A stretch of DNA of 46,501 nucleotides from contig NZ_PRLH01000146.1 in NCBI RefSeq assembly GCF_003013815.1, positions 1 to 46,501 of the forward strand. Direction: 5' to 3'. A program made the position numbers and the translations under genes. This stretch comes from Cyanothece sp. BG0011. Lineage in GTDB: Bacteria > Cyanobacteriota > Cyanobacteriia > Cyanobacteriales > Microcystaceae. Positions 1 through 10,500 of the stretch are shown piece after piece. Position 1 is the first letter of the stretch; each line of letters opens with the position of its first letter. Below the pieces are notes generated by a model. It saw only the letters and a list, made by a program, of their open reading frames with translations, ran no database searches and had not been told where the DNA came from.

Positions 1-180
1 TCAGATGGTGGCAATGCTGTAAAGCTACTACTTGCCGAAAACTTAGACCGTTGGGAAGATGGCTTTTCCGTCGATTCTTTTTTAGAAGGCATCAAGGCAA
101 CAAAGCGGTTACTTGCCAAAAAATTTAAGGGTTTAAAAGGAGGTTTTTCGATGGTTTCTCCAATTCCTATAATCGCTTGA
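1..180 (+). pseudogene. Possible C-terminal end of an unknown plus-strand gene
   Basis: Plus-strand frame 1 is open from the window edge to a TGA at 178-180. It reads as a plausible soluble protein tail: SDGGNAVKLLLAENLDRWED, then SFLEGIKATKRLLAKKF. The antisense TcA frame over the same bases gives Ser/Lys/Phe-rich sequence unlike TcA. I do not recognise the family. It may be the convergent neighbour, or a fragment brought in by a rearrangement that cut the TcA gene. The 5' end lies outside the window. Confidence 0.3.
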
Positions 181-3100
181 TCCACTTCATAAATTGTCCA
201 ACCGAGTTTACACCAAAGTCGAATGAAGCGATGAAAGCGATCGTATTCTGCTACTGTCAGGGCTGTTCCATCTAGGTGTTTGAGTTGAGTTTTAGAAAGG
301 TCGCAATAATCACTGGTAAAGATAGAATTGCAGGTAAAAGGTTTATTATTTATCAATAAAACACTTCTTGCAACTTCTCCTACACTGCCATCAATTCCTT
401 CAAATTTTCCGTCAATATAGTATTGAGAATTGGGATCATCATAAACCACAATATTCCCTTTCTCTATATCTAGATAACCTATCTCCTCATCACCGAACAT
501 AACTCGACAATCTGAATGTAAATACAAGACTTTTTGATGAAAATATATGTAGCCTTCAGGACAAGCGCATTCTGAACCTCCACTCTCCAAAACAATTAAC
601 TTACCAATTTTTGCGAAGTTTTTATATATCCAACACTCGACGAAAACTTCACTAAAGTCCTTAGTATCTAATACTTCTTCAGACTGTAGAAATGCAACTA
701 ATTTCTGATATTTCAGTTTAATATCGGTTTGAGTTTCATCCACTAAACTTTGAAGATAGCGATAGCTGTAGCGCAAGCTATTCATATAGGCAAGGTCTTT
801 GCCTGACAAATAATTAGGATTAATGTATCGAGTTTTTAATAGTTCGATTAAATCAGTATATTGAATGTTAACTCGACGGAGGAAACCAACCATTCCTGTG
901 TCCTGAGCAGGTTTTACCCACTTCAATTCTTCAATCATCTGGTCTTCACTTTGAATACCGTAGTAATCCCAAGTATTTTTAAAGCCTATTTTCTGACGAT
1001 ATTGAGATAGGGTTAAACTGGTTTTCTCTTCTAGTTCATACCATTCTTTTGTCTGGAATCCTTCTTTGGTTAAGATGATATATTCTTCTTCTGTAAGGTG
1101 AAGAAATTCCGCTGCGATCGCCCGATCTACAGCCAGCACGTCTAATTCTTGCTTGCGACTAGCCCGTTCTCGTTCGGCATCGCTGACATTTTCTTCAACT
1201 TCGAGAGGAACATCTGCACGGAAAGTGTCAAATAGTTCGTATCGGCTCGTACCCAGGTATTTCAAATATTCACGGGTAGCGTCAATCGGTTGATGATAGG
1301 GAAGTTTACAAACGGGATAGACAGTATTACTAAGTCTTTTGTAAGTGTAATAATTAGTGTGCTGAGGTTCGGCTAGTAGTTCACCACTGCTCTCGTCTTC
1401 TACATTATGAACGCGAATACTAGCCCGTTTGGGAGTTAGCGTATCATTTTCGTATTTACTTAGGTTGAAAATAAAGCTTTCCATCACCTCGTTGACTAAA
1501 TCAACATAGGGAATGAGAGTGTTAGTATTTTCACAGGTTAATTGGAGATGGCCTAAGTCGGGACGACGACGGAAAAACATTTCCAAGGGAGTTTGTGAGT
1601 AGCCAGACTTCCCAGTGTTTTCATAATCGGGATCTAAGTTGTTATTGCGGAGATACTGGAACAACTCGACTAAATAGGCTGCGGGGCTATATACAGAATT
1701 ACAATGTTTGCATTCACACAGATCGACGCTACCAAATAAAGTCTCAAAATTAATAAGAATATTATTCTGTTGAACAACTTCTCTAATTGCTTTTCTTTGT
1801 CTTTCTACGGTTGCCGAATCTCCATTAATCATACGCACAGGCGGACCAGTTACGGCTTGTCGAAGGGCAACATAGGCTTCTTCATTACGAGCAGTAATAT
1901 TTTGGGCGTTGCGGTGAACGGCACGGGCGATCTTTTCTCCTCCTAATTGGTCAGCGTAAAGGCGGACAAACCGCTCCATCGGTACTTCGTTGATAGCATA
2001 AGCTGACGTTAAATTACGTTTCAGTAGGGTGGGTACCGCTTCAGCTTCAGGACTCAAAACGGAGAGGCGTTGTAAGTTCTTTAACTCATCAGCAACTTTA
2101 TCCCGATGTTCTTCTGATACTGATTTTAGACAATCTGGGTCTTGTAATACTTCCAATACTGAGGTTTTTCGGAAGTCAAGATCGGGATGGTCATTTAATA
2201 CGGAAAAAATGCCCTCACGAACCTTTGGATCGTCTATAGCAATTTCTTCATCTCGCACCATGCGCTGAACGACGGCGGTGGGAATCATCTGAAAAAGGCG
2301 ATCGCAAACTCTGGTGGCACATTTTTCTAAACAATCTTCTTCGTCTTCTCCTTGAGCATCTTCGGGAATACCAGCAGCACTAATAAGGGATTTGAAGTCT
2401 TGTTTTTTATAATTGAGCGCAATATCGCGAAGACAATTAATATGGCTGTTTTGAGTGCAAGCAGCGATCCAGTTTTCTTGATCCTCGAGAAGTTCAGCAA
2501 CTTCATGCTTAAATGTCAGTTTTTTGATACTTTCTGGATCAAATTCTTCACTTTCTTCTAAACGAGTTTTTAATGGATTAAATTCTCCTTCCGTTTCGCT
2601 GAAAAGTTGCTTGAGTTTTTCTTTTTGCTTTTCCTCGGTAATTCCCGCCGTCAAATTTTTGAGGTGTTTTTTCTTACGAGTAGAAAGACGCGAGAGAATC
2701 TCTTCTTCTTTCTGTGCAGTTTCTTCAGGTTGGACAAACTGAGCGTCTTTTAAGTTAGTATTAATTGACTCGTTAGATGATATCTGTTGATTCTGACTTG
2801 AATCGGGAGAATTATTATTGATTTGACTCCCTGCTTCAACAACAGTGAATGAAGACGTAAATTTTCCTAGATCATCTACAGATGGAACTTGTCGTCCAGC
2901 ACAACGGCAAATAGCTGTATATTCTACTATATCCCCAGGTTCAAACGCAGGAAGTGAGGCTCTAAAATATTGAGACGTTAAACCTCGTCCATTTTTTAGA
3001 AATTGAGCAGGAATAGTGATAAATTTACCTTGATTGACTCGATAGCGCACTTCCACAGCATTACTAGCATCTACAGGTTGAACGCCAACTGTAATGGCTA

Positions 3101-3188
3101 CTTTATCGCTTGCTGAAACAATATTATCGGGTGCAGGTGCGTCAGGGGTTCCGTACCATAATAAGATGCCTTCATGCTCGATACGCAT
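1..3188 (-). CDS. TcA-like toxin-complex subunit, N-terminal part (runs off the left edge)
   Basis: This minus-strand frame is open from the ATG at 3188 to the window edge (about 1062 codons). The start MRIEHEGILLWYG has a GGAGTT ribosome site (3197-3202) 8 nt upstream. Residues ~1-125 form a beta-rich, Ig-like domain. Then comes a charged linker, then an alpha-helical region with the TcA/VRP1 hallmarks: a neck such as LFGSVDLCECKHCNSVYSP followed by AAYLVELFQYLRN, then RRPDLGHLQLTCENTNT and LIPYVDLVNEVME. TcA proteins form the pentameric, membrane-penetrating injector that carries the TcB-TcC cage. Usual length is about 2400 residues. Family likeness fades after about residue 1005 (near position 170), where the reading becomes Ser/Lys-rich and the plus strand carries a more protein-like frame. 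The gene may therefore be truncated near the edge. It lies 154 nt downstream of the encapsulin-like gene in the same direction, so co-transcription is likely. Confidence 0.8.
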   Translation of the reverse strand, partial: MRIEHEGILLWYGTPDAPAPDNIVSASDKVAITVGVQPVDASNAVEVRYRVNQGKFITIPAQFLKNGRGLTSQYFRASLPAFEPGDIVEYTAICRCAGRQVPSVDDLGKFTSSFTVVEAGSQINNNSPDSSQNQQISSNESINTNLKDAQFVQPEETAQKEEEILSRLSTRKKKHLKNLTAGITEEKQKEKLKQLFSETEGEFNPLKTRLEESEEFDPESIKKLTFKHEVAELLEDQENWIAACTQNSHINCLRDIALNYKKQDFKSLISAAGIPEDAQGEDEEDCLEKCATRVCDRLFQMIPTAVVQRMVRDEEIAIDDPKVREGIFSVLNDHPDLDFRKTSVLEVLQDPDCLKSVSEEHRDKVADELKNLQRLSVLSPEAEAVPTLLKRNLTSAYAINEVPMERFVRLYADQLGGEKIARAVHRNAQNITARNEEAYVALRQAVTGPPVRMINGDSATVERQRKAIREVVQQNNILINFETLFGSVDLCECKHCNSVYSPAAYLVELFQYLRNNNLDPDYENTGKSGYSQTPLEMFFRRRPDLGHLQLTCENTNTLIPYVDLVNEVMESFIFNLSKYENDTLTPKRASIRVHNVEDESSGELLAEPQHTNYYTYKRLSNTVYPVCKLPYHQPIDATREYLKYLGTSRYELFDTFRADVPLEVEENVSDAERERASRKQELDVLAVDRAIAAEFLHLTEEEYIILTKEGFQTKEWYELEEKTSLTLSQYRQKIGFKNTWDYYGIQSEDQMIEELKWVKPAQDTGMVGFLRRVNIQYTDLIELLKTRYINPNYLSGKDLAYMNSLRYSYRYLQSLVDETQTDIKLKYQKLVAFLQSEEVLDTKDFSEVFVECWIYKNFAKIGKLIVLESGGSECACPEGYIYFHQKVLYLHSDCRVMFGDEEIGYLDIEKGNIVVYDDPNSQYYIDGKFEGIDGSVGEVARSVLLINNKPFTCNSIFTSDYCDLSKTQLKHLDGTALTVAEYDRFHRFIRLWCKLGWTIYEVDQAIIGIGETIEKPPFKPLNFLASNRFVALMPSKKESTEKPSSQRSKFSASSSFTALPPS

Positions 3189-3342
3189 AACTTATCAACT
3201 CCATAAAACTTATTCACATGGCTGGTTTTGAAAACGTAGTCATATTTCAAGTTAAAAACCAGCCATTTACAACTAGAACAGTGAATTTTCACGACAAAAG
3301 GTTGACTTGCTTTAGATATTTTGCCTTTCTGTTTCTATTCAG

Positions 3343-4422
3343 TTAGTATTCCGTAGGGGGTGTAGAAGTCGGTTCTTGAAATTCTAGCCGGATAACTGAA
3401 GTGGGATCTTTCAAGCGTAATGTGAAACGCTCATAGACACGGAAGCAGTAGAAGTTTCCTTCCTGACTAACATATTCAGTCATCGCATCTTGCCCTATGA
3501 CTAAATCCATAGTATTACCACCCAGTGAGAGAAATAATCCTAGGGGTTTAGGATTGAGAGGGATAGTTCCTGTTCCATAGTAGCGAGGATACTTATGATG
3601 AGTGTACATATAACTCATATCTCGCCCATAGCTGTGCATTTCTTCGCTGTGTTTTTTCATCATATCTTCTGACATCGATCCCATACCGTGGTGCATTTCT
3701 GTTACTAGGGGTTTAATGCGATCGGCTGGAATAATTAAGGTAGTGGGTAAGGGCGCGTAGGAATCTGCATAGGGCTGAAAGTTAAGAATACAGGCATAGG
3801 GTCCATAATGTGCTTGGGCTAACCCTTCACCACTTTGAAGCCGAGAATAAGCTAAAGAAACGGCTCCAAAGATATTTTCGCCCCATCGAGGAGGAAATTC
3901 TCCTGGTGCTGATGTGGTGGGTACTTGAATCGTTTGAATTTGGGAAGTTTCGCCACTAAATTCAGGGGCTTCTAATAACCCGATGACGGATTGTCCAGAG
4001 GCAATAACCACTCTGCGATCGCGAAATAGGGGAGCAGAACGAATTCCTGATGGGCCACCATGAATGGCTATATCAACCCCTTGGGACAGGAGGTTAGTGG
4101 CACGAGTGGCAAGGGTGATGGCACTGCTTAAGTCCGATTCCATAATTTGTTGATAGGTTAATCGAAATAGGACTTCGAGTTCAAGAATGGGAGTAATGGC
4201 AGTTTCATCGATGGTTAATTTTTCTTCTCCTTGTCTGTCACGTTGGTTTCCTAACAGTACGGTATCAGAAGGAACAGTCATCGCTCCAGGGGCAGGGTAA
4301 AGGGGTAAGTATTTGGCTGCGACTTTGGTGCGCTTACATTCATCGTGAACCGCCATATCGATTTGTTTCCAATGTTCTTCAGTCCAAGGAAGTTGGTTTT
4401 TGTTTCTGGTTTCTGTATTCAT
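3343..4422 (-). CDS. Encapsulin-like (family 1, HK97-fold) shell protein with Met/His-rich insertion
   Basis: The protein has 359 residues from the ATG at 4422, chosen because AAGGAGAC (4433-4440) lies 10 nt upstream. A longer frame to 4497 lacks a ribosome site. Encapsulin features seen in order: N-terminal LPWTEEHWKQID (family: W..I..EA), TPILELEVLFRLTYQQI near 78-93 (family: PLIELR.F.L...E), LATRATNLL..GVDIAIHG near 104-121 (family: A.K.A..ED..IF.G), GPYACILNFQPYA near 207-219, GGNTMDLVIGQD at 301-312 (family: GGDF.L.LGQD), and the final FTLRLKDPTSVIRLEF at 333-348 (family: FTF.V..PEA...L.F). Encapsulins self-assemble into icosahedral protein cages. This one is about 90 residues longer than usual, partly because of residues 243-276, which hold 8 Met and 6 His. 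It sits between the TcB-TcC fusion and the TcA-like gene. Cargo and function are unknown. A phage-capsid-derived protein of another role is the main alternative. Confidence 0.8.
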   Translation of the reverse strand: MNTETRNKNQLPWTEEHWKQIDMAVHDECKRTKVAAKYLPLYPAPGAMTVPSDTVLLGNQRDRQGEEKLTIDETAITPILELEVLFRLTYQQIMESDLSSAITLATRATNLLSQGVDIAIHGGPSGIRSAPLFRDRRVVIASGQSVIGLLEAPEFSGETSQIQTIQVPTTSAPGEFPPRWGENIFGAVSLAYSRLQSGEGLAQAHYGPYACILNFQPYADSYAPLPTTLIIPADRIKPLVTEMHHGMGSMSEDMMKKHSEEMHSYGRDMSYMYTHHKYPRYYGTGTIPLNPKPLGLFLSLGGNTMDLVIGQDAMTEYVSQEGNFYCFRVYERFTLRLKDPTSVIRLEFQEPTSTPPTEY

Positions 4423-4568
4423 TTTTAATTTAGTCTCCTTTTTTTGAGTTTTTTGAATATACTTTTGAGCAAAGATGTTTTGGTTTTGTTGCCTCAACTT
4501 AACTTACAAGAGCGTGCGATCGCACTACAAGATTGGATAATTACACTGAATCACGAAACACTTCATTT

Positions 4569-7500
4569 TCAACGTCTAACTTTAAAGCCTTTATTAAAGA
4601 TTTGGGATGAGCCTCGAGGAGCCACATTCTGGGTTCGAGTATCCAATCTCAGGTTTATAAGAGGCTTATTATTTGAGGTAACTCTAAGCCGAAGCCACTT
4701 GCCCCTCAGAACGCCACTATAATTGACGTTTTGACCTAGTTTTTCTAGGTGTACTACGAGTGCTTCAATTCGTCCCATTTGATAATTTGCCTCAAAGGTT
4801 CCTGCTACTATGTTAGATGGATCATCTGATCCACCAAACTTGGCTCTTCCTTTGAGATGTAACCACTCTGATTTTGGAATCCCGGTTACTTCTTGAGCTG
4901 ATTTCCCCATAATTTCATTCATATCTGGACGAGGTGGAACGGGAGCTTTAGGATCTGCACTAGAGTAATTAAATCGCCGTACTGGTGGAATAAAATTGTT
5001 GCCTGAAATTTTTGGAGGTAATAAAGTATGAGGAGATGCTGTTGCAAAACCTACTCCCATTTCTAACCCAGCAACCCCAGCTGAAATAAATGTCTCTGCC
5101 ATATCACCGTGAATTCTAGCGACACGTGGTGAATTGCCAAATGCCTCAGAAGTGAATTCACCTGCGCTTCGCATTACAGTGTTAGACTCCTCACCTGTGA
5201 TAATTTGTCGAAGCCCAGCTTGAGCAAAATCTGATCCAACAACTTGACCAGCCCCGGAAGGAATCAGCATGGCAGTTACACCACCAGATAGCTTTGCAAC
5301 ACCTCCAATCCGTAATCTAGTTCTACCACTCAAATTCATAAATTCTGGGCCACCGTTTTCAAACTGCTCCTCTCGAATTTGCTTTACATCAGCAATGTGT
5401 ATACGAAGTGAAAGGTCAAACCACTCTCTCCAGAGTTGGTTTTCTCTATTGAGTAATAAAACTCGTTCTCGTTCTAGACGAATGTCAATATTTGGTTCAA
5501 TTTCACGTAGTAGATCAGCCGAACTCACCTGTGCGTGCCATGTATGAACTGCTTGATTATGTGCTTCTGCTGCTTCTTCGTAGGAACTAATTTCTTCTTG
5601 AGTTGGCCTATCAGTAGTTGACTTATCAGAAGTTCCCAATGGATCAATGAAATTGATTGGATTTAATCGTGAGTAAGAAAAAAAATTTAGCCCTCCTTCA
5701 GTTCCAATAGGATCTGCTGCTGTCCATCGCCCCAACCACGGCGCATAATACCTAGCCCCGTGATACCCTAATCCCGTTTCCTCATCCCGCTCCATTCCTG
5801 TATACCGATATCGCTTCAAACTCACTTCTGTCGCTGATCGCCCCGCCCGATAAGCACTCGTCCCATAAGGATGATATTCCTCATAGGAAATCACCGTACC
5901 TGCTGTGTCCACTTCTAAACTGACCGAACCCAAATGATTGCCCAGTTGATATCGAATTATGGGAGTTAATAAGGGAGTTTCACTGCTGTTTTCAGTGTCA
6001 ACAGTTTTCGTTTCCACCAACGCAATACGCTGCTGATCATCCATAATATGTAGAGTTTCCCTTTCCAAAGTTACCGTTTCCCCATCGCCCTCATATTCCC
6101 GATAAATCTCAAACCCACCTAAATAAATTCGCTCATTCTTTCGAGTAGAAATTCCTTCTGTTGCCTGTCGTTCTGTTACCTTCCGCACCCGTTGACCACT
6201 ACCGTCATAAACGTAATAAGTGGTTTCTGGTGTCCCTTCGTTAACAATCTGGCGACTGGTTGCTTTTAACCTATCTTGATAATCCCACTGCATTAACGGC
6301 AAATGAGGCATGGTTGTCATATTGCCATGGGTATCATAAGTATAGTTTGCAAACTGGTCGGCATCATCCAGTCTGCTAGTCGCCAACAAGCGATTACTGT
6401 CTTCAGCATATTGGTAACAACGATTCCAACGTTCAAACGCTCCCCCCGTATGCCTCATGGATAAGATATTGCCCACACTATCGTAGGTGTATTCCTCGAC
6501 ATATTGCTGTAGAGCCTCCGGACTATTGGGAAAGGGGATAACGAGAATAGGGTTAAAATCCGTTGCATCTCGCTGTAAGTTATTTTGAACGGCGTGTTCC
6601 CGTCCTTGCGCCCAAATTAGGCGATAAAGGGCATCATAGGTGTAGTTATTGTGTGGCAATATCTGAGTATTGTTAAAGTAAACCGTCTGTTGAGCATCAT
6701 CCCGAATCTCGGTAATATTTCCCACCGGATCGTAGATGTAGTGTAAATCCTGTAAGCGAGGGGGATTTAAGTCACGAGTCGTCAGCATCCGCACCAGTCG
6801 AAAGGTTTCGGGGTCATAGGTATAGGCTGTTCGTACCCCGTTACCATATTCAATTAAAGTTCGTTGACCTTTTGCGTCATAGTCGATATTTTCTACAAAA
6901 ACCGTTTCTGTGGCTGCTCCCCGTAACCGTACATACATTTGTTCCAGTAGATTGGCTTCGTTGTACACTGGACGGGTTACACTTTGGTCGGGACTGGTTA
7001 ATAAAGTCGGACGATTTAGGGCATCGTATTCAGTAAAGACAGTAAACTCCTTAGATTCTAGATTATTCGTCGGGGAGTTCCCAGACCAATCAATCACTGA
7101 TGCTTTGTAGTCACTGACCAGTTGGCGGGTAACTTCCAGCAAATTACCCTTAAAGTCGAATCGCTGATTTGTAACCAACCCACCAGAATCGTAGTGCTGA
7201 TAAACCTGTCCTCGCAGGTTACGATTAAGATCATCCGGTTGCCCTTTGCCATAAATCAACCGCTCAATGATTAGAGGAAAACCTTGATCAATTTGTAACT
7301 GCTGTTCTACTGGACGACGCAAAGCATCATAAATCGTATGAAAACGGCGACCTTCCAGCACCGAAGAATCTGTTTCTGTTACCCGTTCGTTCTCATCCCA
7401 AGTGTAAAAAGGTTGTCCCGTCGCATCCATCAACATCCAGCGATCGCCCCCATCCATGCTGTGTTCAAAGAGTAAATTCCCGGCAATGTCATAACACGGT

Positions 7501-10500
7501 ACAAAACCCGTTTCTGCACCCGGAGAATTGATATACTCCATCACCCGATTTCCCCTCGCATCTCTTATCCATAGAGGCTTTCCTTCAATATCCAGCTTAG
7601 TAAACGTTACATATTTCTCCTCAAAATCAACCTCTTCGCGCTGCCATTTGTTGTGAGCGATCGCCACCACTTCCCGACCCAAACTGTCCAGATGGGTCAC
7701 TGCTGGAGTATTGGCGTGAACTTCAGCTAGACGAGCGGCCTGTCGTTGTTCGGGCGCACCACTGAGATAGCGATCGTACCAGGCATTGTTTGGTTCTAGT
7801 ACAGTATCATTCCCATCGTAGGTTGCCATAAACCAAGGGGAAAACGCCACCCGACTGTAAGTTCCATCTGGCATTTCAGTGCGAATTTGCCGCCCCACGG
7901 CATCGTAATAAAGGATCGGGGTAACTCCGACTTCTTGGGGTTCTTCAAACCGATGATCGGGTTCGCCTAATTCGTTTTGGCTAAAGTAGGGTTCGTACTG
8001 TTTGACGGGGTTGCCCTTGTTGTTGAGAATAGTTTTACCCGTCGCTATCCAACGTAATGGGCTATTGGCTGTTTCGGGTTCGGCTTGAACTTTTTTGACT
8101 AATACAGTCCCCATACCGTCTGAATATTCAAACGCCACCTGAAGCGGACTTTCTTCATTTCTATGCTGTTCGCGAATGATACTACACGCACAGGCGGGAT
8201 ATTCACCCCAAGTTGTTGTGCCATCATCATTCTGTTGTTCGCCGAAGTAATACACATATCGGGCTGTGGCATTTTCCAACCAAGTCCGAGCTTGGCTTTC
8301 GTCGTAGGCATTCTCAACAAAAAAGGCACTGAGTTCTGCCGAAGTGGGATTAGCCAGTTCATCATTGAAGGAATTTAGACTGTCCCCTTGATTTCCCTTA
8401 CCCATGACTACCATTGCTGTTGGCAAACCGAGAAGATCAAAGTAAACCCGTGAGAGATTCCCATTAATATCCCGCATTTCGGATGGGGTCAGCACCCGAA
8501 AGTCAAACTGAGTCACCTGAGTAGTATTGCCAATGGGGTCAGTGCTTGATTCGATGTAGAGATCCCGTGAGTCGTAAACCAGTGTTGTCGTTTGTCCAAA
8601 CGAATCGGTGTAGCGTTCCGGCAAGTAGAAATGCTCTGCTGCATCGAGTGCGAAACCAGCAATCCCAGAACGAATCCAATACTGATCAGTCGTATCCATA
8701 TCAGAAAAGCGTTCTGCCAGGGTAATACCGCTCAGATAGCCACTTAATTCGGCGTTATCTAAATTATCACGGACTTCTGATGTCAAATGTTCTGACCGAA
8801 AGACTGCATTTAGTAATTCATTCGTGAGTGCCAGCTTATAAGTTTCGTAGGGTAAACCCAGATAGTTCAATTCTCCCCAAGGCAGAGGTGTTTCCAGATC
8901 GTCACTAAAGTACAATATTCGCACCCACTCTACTCGTCGTTTCTCAGGAGTCGTGCGATTTGGAAATTTGTGATAGGCAATTTCTTCAACAATCTCATCA
9001 TCTTCAACAACATCATCGTTCGCTATGTTAACCCTTTGAAGTTCTGACAGAGTATAGTAAAAGCCTTCTTTGGGGGCAACTCCAGTGATTTCGTAAGTTT
9101 TTACCTCACAGGGCAAACGTAAACGATACTGGTCATCGGAGATTGCATCGTTGGTAAAGCGATTTTCCGTGTAAACTAAATGGCGTTCCTGTTGTACCTG
9201 ATTAATGAGTCCTTGTGTTCCTTCTGGGAGTGTTTCATTTTCATACTGATCAATACGAGGATAAGTTACAGCTACCGATTCCAGCACGTTACCATATTGA
9301 TCAATTCGTAAGTTTAGAGTATGAGAAATGCGCGGATTCGGTTCAAGGCTATCCGTTGTCAAATCCAGTTCATAGTGATAAGTAATTGCTTCACTTTCAG
9401 TGACTAGAAAAACGGCATGGCGATTGTCCCCATGAGCCTGAAGTCGCTGAATATGGCAGTTATGAAATGCTGTAGAAAAAAGTTGAACTTTTCGTTCTTT
9501 ACCTTGTCTAATAGCATCCACATCCAATTCATACACTTCCTGTCGCAACATCATTCCCTTACAAGCGCGTAATGCTTCCCGCCATTCCTCTGCACTAAGG
9601 TTTTCGCCAATTAGATCGGGTTCTGGCAAGATATTCTCTTGAAAATCTCCCAAAATATTCGTTTCATTGGGATTGAGTTCCTCAAACCAGTGGGGAAAAT
9701 ATTCATCAGCAAACTGGGAGAGGATATGTTCCCGATCTAAAAATGCCCCTGTATGAAACCAAGTAATTGTTTTAACGGGAGGTTGATACAAAGTTTGGTC
9801 GTCACTGATGTAGGGACTGGCAGTATTTCCATCTGTAAATGTTCCAAAATCTTCTACATCGGTTTGTTCTACGCGCCCGAATCCTTGGAATTCTCTTTCT
9901 ATCCCGTCAAAGTAGCCGTGATGATAGCTGTAGGTAGACGTAAAACGAGTCTGTCGCCATTTATCAAAAACGGTAACTTTTTCTACAACATGAACGGGAA
10001 AAGGTAACTTAGTAATCCAAGGTTTTCCGGCTAACCTGTCTTGCAAATAAAACTTGGTCGAAGGTGCATACCGAACGGTAGTTTCTACACCTAAATTGTT
10101 CGCCGTTTTGATTAATAAATGGGGTTTTTGTCCACCCATTAAGTCGATGTAGCGCATCACAATGCGACCATTCCCAGGTAAAGGATAAGACCAGACCAAA
10201 CAAGCCGTTCCGTTTCCTAATAGATCGATCGCTGTCACAGAAGCCACACTATCAATAGGCGGAAATGATCGCAACACCTGCTTTACCGACCAACTATTAC
10301 CGGACTGGTTAAAATAAACCTGCACTCCTTCTGCACTTAAATACAAAATATCCGTTGTTCCCGAACCATCAATATCTGTTAATATAATTCGACGCTGATT
10401 AAAAATATCGGGTGCATCAAACCACGGAGAATTATCCATCGTCACCTTTGCCCCAAACTGTCCATAACCCAAATTCGGCCAGTAACAAACTTCGCCGTTA

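Noticed and set aside
2029-2742. Three plus-strand frames inside the Tc region
   Set aside because: They are antisense to the continuous TcA-like frame and have Ser/Phe/Cys-rich shadow composition.
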